Of a stretch of DNA of 15,824 nt, positions 1 to 7,000 are shown piece by piece. Made by a program: the position numbers and the translations under genes. The stretch is from Candidatus Poseidoniaceae archaeon (GTDB lineage: Archaea > Thermoplasmatota > Poseidoniia > Poseidoniales > Poseidoniaceae), in assembly GCA_022452125.1 (NCBI GenBank), contig JAKURJ010000026.1, positions 1 to 15,824 of the forward strand. Reading direction: 5' to 3'. Every line of letters starts with the position of its first letter. Positions within the stretch are counted from its first letter, which is position 1. The notes beneath the pieces are model-generated. The model was not told the origin of the DNA, did no database searches, and saw nothing but the letters and a program-made list of their open reading frames with translations.

Positions 1-361
1 GTGTCCATTGGACCAAATCATAGGACAGCGCTCCAGCCCAGAGAGAACCTTTTGGAGTATGCGGGATAAGAGAGCGCAACATTCCCTCCAAAATTTTTGC
101 ATTGAGAATGTTGGTTACTTTCCAACCTTTATCGCTCTTGATTTGCAAACTTCCTTCCATAGGCTTCTTGTTAAATTGAAGAATAGTTTCACCGTTTAGT
201 GGAGAATGATTCAATTGAGGTTTTATTGATGGCTGAGTGATAACCAACCGTTTTTTCATTCCTTTAGCGAACATACTACGCTGTGCTAGATGCGATTTTG
301 GCCCTCCAGATAGTAGCAAGATTCGGTCCTCGCCTTGAGAATTAAGGAGGTTGTCAATCAT
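1..361 (-). CDS. pabB: Chorismate-binding aminodeoxychorismate/anthranilate synthase component I, N-terminal part (runs off the left edge)
   Basis: Reading the minus strand from an ATG at 361 gives 120 codons without a stop up to the window edge, so this is the 5' part of a longer gene. The ATG overlaps the stop of the preceding aminotransferase gene in an ATGA arrangement, which supports both the start and co-transcription. Near residues 107-118 the protein reads SLWAGALSYDLVQW, which resembles the conserved G-x-x-x-Y-D segment in the N-terminal half of TrpE/PabB proteins. That family converts chorismate plus ammonia (from a glutamine amidotransferase partner) to aminodeoxychorismate or anthranilate. 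The adjacent PabC-like lyase gene favours the PabB role in p-aminobenzoate/folate synthesis over TrpE. The catalytic chorismate-binding C-terminal domain lies outside the window, so the assignment rests on one motif plus context. Confidence 0.68.
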   Translation of the reverse strand, partial: MIDNLLNSQGEDRILLLSGGPKSHLAQRSMFAKGMKKRLVITQPSIKPQLNHSPLNGETILQFNKKPMEGSLQIKSDKGWKVTNILNAKILEGMLRSLIPHTPKGSLWAGALSYDLVQWT

Positions 362-1062
362 CTCCAATCATCTCCAAGAGCCTCGATGCATACCTTCTGC
401 AAATTGTTGCTTCCATCGCCGATATCAACATCATCCAATACGCACAGTTTAGCGGCACCCATGCCGCTTCCTAATAGCACAATCTCCTTTGCACGGGCGA
501 CTAATCTCTCATTCAATCGTCCTTCGCTGATAACAAATCCAGCCTCCTCGATTTTCGGTTTGCAAATGTCAAAAGTTACTGAATCAACACCGCCGAATTC
601 TGGGCCACTAATCCATACAACTCCATCTTCATCCAATACAAGTGGCATCACTCTATCACCATCAACGATGCAAAAGTCGTGCACGAGTAGAGCTACATCT
701 GCACCCTTGCTGAAAGCGTCTGTTGTAATGTTACGGTAAGCCTCCCAGTCGCCATGTTTTGTGCCAGTGACTTTGCGCGTCCATCTGGGTGCAGGTACAG
801 TAATTCCTTCTGCATCCATGTGTATTTCTTGATAGAATGGTTTGGTATGAAATCCAACTCCGTTTTCATCAACTTGGATTTTAACTAGTCCATCAAGACC
901 TTCTGGAATCTCAAACTCAGGAATGATTATTCCCAAAACCTCGGCATGTTTTGCTAGCCTAGCCAAGTGCATATCGAGATGGAACAGGTGTCCATCTCGT
1001 GCTCTGACGGTTGTGAACACCGCACTCTTTGGCCCTTCCATCATGCAATCACAACAAGTCAT
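358..1062 (-). CDS. pabC: Class IV PLP aminotransferase-fold protein, probable 4-amino-4-deoxychorismate lyase
   Basis: A 234-residue protein of the fold-type IV PLP family (PabC, IlvE, D-amino acid transaminase). Residues 16-46 (FTTVRARDGHLFHLDMHLAR and following) match the family's opening strand and helix. The likely Schiff-base lysine is K102 in GTKHGDWEAYRN. Residues 195-215 (VLLGSGMGAAKLCVLDD) match the late phosphate-binding segment. The usual Glu that contacts the PLP pyridine nitrogen appears to be Asp (D134 in IVDGD), and the region after it diverges from the family consensus. PabC releases pyruvate from aminodeoxychorismate to give p-aminobenzoate; the PabB-like gene directly downstream supports this over a branched-chain aminotransferase. 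The ATG at 1062 overlaps the end of the giant gene by 14 bp; in-frame ATGs at 1044 and 1041 are alternatives, and none has a clear ribosome site. The stop overlaps the pabB start (ATGA). Confidence 0.7.
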   Translation of the reverse strand: MTCCDCMMEGPKSAVFTTVRARDGHLFHLDMHLARLAKHAEVLGIIIPEFEIPEGLDGLVKIQVDENGVGFHTKPFYQEIHMDAEGITVPAPRWTRKVTGTKHGDWEAYRNITTDAFSKGADVALLVHDFCIVDGDRVMPLVLDEDGVVWISGPEFGGVDSVTFDICKPKIEEAGFVISEGRLNERLVARAKEIVLLGSGMGAAKLCVLDDVDIGDGSNNLQKVCIEALGDDWR

Positions 1063-4000
1063 CCAAGAAGGAGGTGTCTATTCCTCCTTGTGGCGGTTGC
1101 TGTTGCTGTGTAGGTTGTGACCAACGTTGTTGTTGCGCAGGTTGGCTAGGTTCCTGTATCCTTTGAGCAGCAGCATAGATGTCATTCTGTTGAGCAGGCT
1201 GAATTGCTGGAGGTGGTGCAACCGGTGGCGCTACTTGGCCACCGAAGCTTCCAACATCATCCCAGCCACTTCTGGCTTCAATACCCCAAGTGGCTTCTTG
1301 CAATTCCCATTCCTTGTTTCTACCAGGCTTGCGACCGCCTCGTCCACGAAGAACTAGAACCAGCAGAAGTAGAGCAATCAGTACCATTCCTGCAATAATT
1401 AGGTTGTCAGATGTGAAGAGTTCTCCTAAGTCAGTAGCAGAACTATCTCCTTCTGAATCACCATCTCCAGAACCTCCTTCAGAGTCGATGGCATTGATTT
1501 TTTGAGACTCGATAATCTTACGATAATTCACATCATCCTTAGCAGAGATTCCGACCCACCAAGAACTATCATTGCTCAATGCCGAATAGAGTTCTGGCGT
1601 TATCAAGAATTCACTCGAAACATCGCTCATTCCTACATTGGTGGCATCAGCAACATTACTGAATTCACTATCTGAAATGAAAATCATGTACGAGCGGACA
1701 CTAGAGTCCGTAGTGTGGTCCCATGAAACTAAGATTGAGTCATCGATCCACTTTAGAGAGACTCCCTCAATATCAGGTAGGTATGCTCCAACATCGTCAA
1801 TTCCATCATCAATTGCAATTGCGGTTGAAGTGACCAAATTGTCAAGATGTGCATTGCCAGACCAGTCTACTGGTACTACTGCAACGGTGACAGGTATGTT
1901 AGGTACAACCAATGTATCGAGAGCCAGTACTTCGATTGTCAAAGGAAGTATTGGAGACCTGTCTAGAGTTGTAATCGGCTCTTTGACTGTGCCACTTTGT
2001 CCTACCGAAGTGAATGTAAATGCAGCAGCATATACCTCGTAGTAAGCCACGTCACTTGCTTGTGATAAGCCGAATTCCAACATTACAGCGGTACCATCAT
2101 CTCCGGGCCTATCATAGAGATTCAAGTCCACCAGTCTGTCTGGAGGAGTGTTATCTGCAAGGTTGTCAATAGGAGTAACCACTGCAGTGTTTAGATTATC
2201 CAAGTAGACATTGCCTTTGATGTCATGAACTGTAACTGCAACGTATAGTTCAACATCCGGAACGATTTGTCCTGGCAGTGAGGTTTCCAGACCACTACCG
2301 CCATACAATGCTGTGTTAAGTTCTAGTTCGATCGGACTCTTTTCAGTATCAATCCATTGCTTATCCATTACAATGCAGCCACAAATTCCAGGCTCTATTC
2401 CAGCAACTGGCCAGAAATCAGTTAGATCATCAAGCGGGTGCTCAGAGACCCAAATCACATAGTAATCGAAATCATCAACTTCGGATGGAGCCCATGAGAT
2501 ATCAATCGCTGTGCCATCGTCTTCGGGATGGTCCCAGGCGTTTAGTTCGCTGATTCTTTCAGGTTCGCTTGAACCATCTATGTTGTTGACGAAAGGCGTG
2601 ACTTCGAGAACTGTCACATCCCCAGTATCTCCGTTTAGCCACTTATCGAATGCTACGGCTCCAATCCAATATGTCTGTCCATCAACTAGTGAGTCATCTC
2701 CAATCGAATCTATGATTGTCATGTTTGTTTCACAGTCAGGTACGATTCCAGCTTCTTGGAAAGCATCGACATTGGTTGGAAGTGTGCTACTGTTCGGGTC
2801 TTCTGGCATCATGTATACAACAACAAATGCACAATCGGATGCTACAGAATTTTCCCAGCCAATTTGCACACGACCGCCGTCGTCATTCGGTACATCTTCA
2901 GCCCAAACTCCATTCAGTCTTGGGGGAGGTACACCATCGTCAATACCTCCAGTAGGAACTACTGGACCAATCACTGTTGCATTGACTAAGTCTTCTTGTC
3001 CAGCCTCATCAACGCAAGTGAAGGCCAACCAGTGTGGCTTTCCTGCTTCTAGTGCAATGATACTAGTGTTGCCTACTTGAGGTAGGAATTCAGAATTAAC
3101 ACTCATTCCTAGTGCATCACTAATCTCTGTTGTAGAAGCGTATACTCTCGTGCTCAATAAATCGAGTGCTTCACAGCGTGCCCACTCTGCTAATACTTCA
3201 CCATCTACGGCAACCACAGTGTCTCCGGAGAGAGCAGTGGCCCAAGCAGGTGGACGCGGAACTTCGTCGGTAGGTGTGGCAGGTCCAAATTGAGCCGAAG
3301 GAGTTCCAAATCTTCCATCATTGTATTCAACGACAACAACAGCCCAATACTCAACCCCGTCTTGAAGTGGTTGCCCGTCGATGGTTGATATATCGGTCTG
3401 CAATCTAGAATGTAGACTTACGGACGCATCGGCAGCACGAGGTTGCAGGTCAGCAACAGTTGGCTGAGTAGTCCACGGTCCTTCGTTAAGATAGACCAAA
3501 TATCTGGCAAAGTCTTCGTCATGGACAAGTGTCCAATTCGCCATCAGAGTTTGACCGCCATCGTCAGGCCTGTCCCAGAGAGCGAGGCCTTGCACTGGAG
3601 TTTCAGTTCTATACCAATCATAGGTCATCTTCGCCCATACACTTCCATTTGTTGGAGATGTCAAGGTTAGAGTAATGTGTCTTGTTCCGTTCAACAGAAC
3701 ACCATTATCGACAGCATATTGCATGCTTGTGATGAATGTTGGATCGTTTGATAGATTCACAGTTGCATTCCACTTCAGGTCCACCAGTTTCGCCCAAGTT
3801 GCAGCTCCGCTTACAGGAGAAGATAGGGTCAATGGTGCGGTTTGCATTAGCACTCCGTGTGCCCCAGAAACTCCATCTTGTGAGAGAGTTACAGAATTAG
3901 AAGCATCGATAATCGAAACCTGCATTCCAGGATGTGTGTAATTGGTGATGTCTTGGAACTGCATTTGGAATCCTACGGACAGTGGGTCAGCTTTTCGCAT

Positions 4001-7000
4001 TGTAACCGATGAGGATTCATCTCCCGAATTGAGGTCCCATACTCTCAATCCATTAGATGTTGAAACAGTGACGTAAGAATTGCTAATCACGCTTCCTCCA
4101 GTTGATTCACTGGCAGAATATCTTCCAATAATCGAACCACCGTTCAGTCCGGCTTGGATTACAGTAGCACCATTTTCTCCAACTGCAATCAGATATGAGC
4201 CATCAGAACGCATTCTGTAAACAGGCCAATCCTCCATAGAGAATACATTGACACCTACATTGAAATCTCCAGTACTTCGTATCCAGTGGATAAGGGGCCC
4301 GATGTCGGTTGCAATGTGTACTCCCCAAATATCCGCTGTGACAGCACTAACGGAATTTGATGGTAGCTGGTCAAATTGATGCAAATTAGTGACCGTTTTA
4401 CTACCGGCATCGAATTGTGTAATACCTGGCCTATCTGTGCCTCTGCCATCATGTGAAATGAACAGGCTGTTCTGCGTGGTTGTGACTCCAGAAGAATCGG
4501 TTGAAGTCGTGGTTGCTCCTACTAGTCCCCATGTAGAGGTGCCCATTAGGCCATCAGACTTGCCATAATTTGTAATCGACATTGCAATTGTGTCATAGTG
4601 TGAAATACCGTTGGGAGTCGCCATCCAAATGTCGCCATCAAACTCGATAATATCCTCGACGAAAGAAATCGGTAATCCATCAAGTGCAGTCCAAGCGGTT
4701 TCCCACTTGTCCCCAGTTGCGTTCCATCTTGCTACACCATTATTCGTGGCAACATAGACCATTTCAGAGGAAATCTGTCCAAGGTTATTGGTTTCAGTTA
4801 CGGTGAGGAACGAGTTTACGTTGTTAGATGGAAGTCCTGCTAGCAAACGTCCAGCAGTGTAGGTATTGGTTGTAGTGTTGAAGATTTGAATTCCAGCAGA
4901 AGAAGTGCCAGAGCCTTGCAAGCCAATGAATAGGTCATCTCCAACGACTTTCAAACCATCTTGGAAATTATGAATACCGGTAGGCAATTGTTGTAAAGTC
5001 CCAGTTGTTGTATCCAGCAATCTTAGTCCGCGGTTGTTGCTAGCTAGGTACAAATCAGTTCCAACTAATTCGATGTCTGTTACTGCAGCATTTGCTGGAA
5101 TAGTCCATCCTTTCTGCCATTCAACTGAACCATTGGCTAGCTTTACTCCTTGAAGAACTCCGGAACCTGTGCTTTGCCAAGACGAAGATGCTACCCACAA
5201 GTGAGTTTGATTTCCAGCCATGGAAGTAACCTGTCCGCTTACCAAATTTGGAAGCGCATGAATTGTGTTTTGTCCTGCTTGCCCGATAGTATCGACGTGA
5301 GAATATCCAGAGGTTCCTCCGGCTTGACCAATCAACCACTGTGTGCCTAACCAATCAACGGATGACACAGGAGAACCAGTCGAAACGATACCTGCAGTTC
5401 CTACAGTAGCGCCGTTAGCAGATAGTATTGCTAGGCCTCCACCGATTACATTGTCGCCTTGAGTGCCAATGTCGTATCCAATCACCAACTTCCCAGCAGC
5501 GAATGTCATAGCTCCCCACCAAACAGGGTCGCTTGGAATGTTGTGGGATGAAGAAGTGAGGCTGGTTAACCACTGACTGTTAGTATAGTCATATCTTGAG
5601 ATTGGCTCTCCATCTTCGTGATATGCTACGTAAAGAATCTCATTTGCATCATCACATGCAACCGCCGCTGCATTACCATCATCAAGTCTAGTAGAGGTAG
5701 TAAAGGCGGATTCAATGGTACCATTAGCAAGGTCGAATCTTGCTACACCGCCATTATTTGCAGTCATCGAAACATGGAATAATCCACCACACATTTCCAT
5801 TCCAATTGGATAGCCGTTTGGTATTCCATTAGAGCCACCATCCCAAGAAGTCCAAGTTCCTGAGGCATCTAAGTGCATGATTTCTCCATCAATTCCTTGC
5901 CATCCTTGGTTTCTTGCAGTGCCAACTACGAGCTCTGTACCGTCTGTCCATAACTCGTAAACGACATCGTCTGCGGAGTTTGGCAATCCATTCCCAGCAG
6001 TCCATTCGGATAGCCATTGTTCAGAGGATTCATCGAATCTTGCGACACCATCCTCTGTTGCGAACAGCGTTTCACCGTCGAACTCAACGATTTCACGGAT
6101 AGGGAATTCCAAATCATCCCATTCGCCCATTTTAGTTCCATTAGCATAGAATGCTTCCAGTTTTTCTTCTCCCCAGGAGATCCACTCGATACCATTCGAA
6201 GAAATGTGAGATGTTACTCTGTTTACCGCTCCACTTGGCAGTAATTCTGCCTGCCAGGAATCGGTTGTGAGGTTGTAGAGAGCGATTCCACCACTACCTT
6301 GTGTTTGCCACCATTGGCCGCTTGCGACAGACACATGCAGGACATCGCCAATGATTTCCATACCATATACGTCGCCCCCGTTCTCGCTTAGTTGAGCACC
6401 AGCGTCAAGAGTTGGCTTTGTTGTAAAGTTAACAATGTCAATTCTGAACACACTGTCAGAAGTGTATCTTTGGTTGTAGTACATTGTATCGCCGTAAATT
6501 GCCAAATCGTAAGGGTCTCCGCTGCCGCTGTACAAACTTCCAGTCTTCTCGATATCGTAAACCTCAGAACCGGTTGTGACATTGATTAGTTGGAAACCGT
6601 CAGCACCTCCAATCCAAATTAGATTAGGTCTGATATCAGCAACTAGGCTGGTAACATCGCCATTCCCGCCGTCTAGAACATTACTCTCTGTCCATGTTGG
6701 CAACCAGTCATTGTTTGCTATGTCGTATCTAGCGATACCGATTCCATTCAAGCCAATGTATGCGATGTTTCCGATAACTTCTACCAGTGCATTATCTGTG
6801 TCTTCTCCAGCTTCCCATGTATCATAGACATTGAGAGAAGATTTGTCAATCAGGCCTACGCCATTGGTAGTTCCTCCGAAAATTGTAGAGCCGTTAAATC
6901 CAACAGCGTTAACACCCCAGTTTGGCATTCCATCCTGCGCATTCACGCAGTCGTTGAGGCCAAGGGTTGCAACAGAATATTGGCAAACCCCTATGTTTGT

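Noticed and set aside
8..199. 63-residue plus-strand reading frame at the left edge
   Set aside because: It is antisense to the open pabB frame, which has an ATGA overlap and a recognisable TrpE/PabB motif; the plus-strand product has no motif.
335..739. 134-residue plus-strand reading frame
   Set aside because: It lies opposite pabC and its Ser/Pro-rich composition is typical of an antisense shadow.
1266..1290. ATWG motif after the membrane helix of the giant protein, also present at the end of the FGE-like protein (near 11885)
   Set aside because: Only four residues (12 nt) are shared and the surroundings differ, so chance is enough to explain it.
2511..3080. 189-residue plus-strand reading frame within the giant gene
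   Set aside because: It is antisense to the FN3-like modules, with Ser/Pro/Thr-rich low-information content and no ribosome site.
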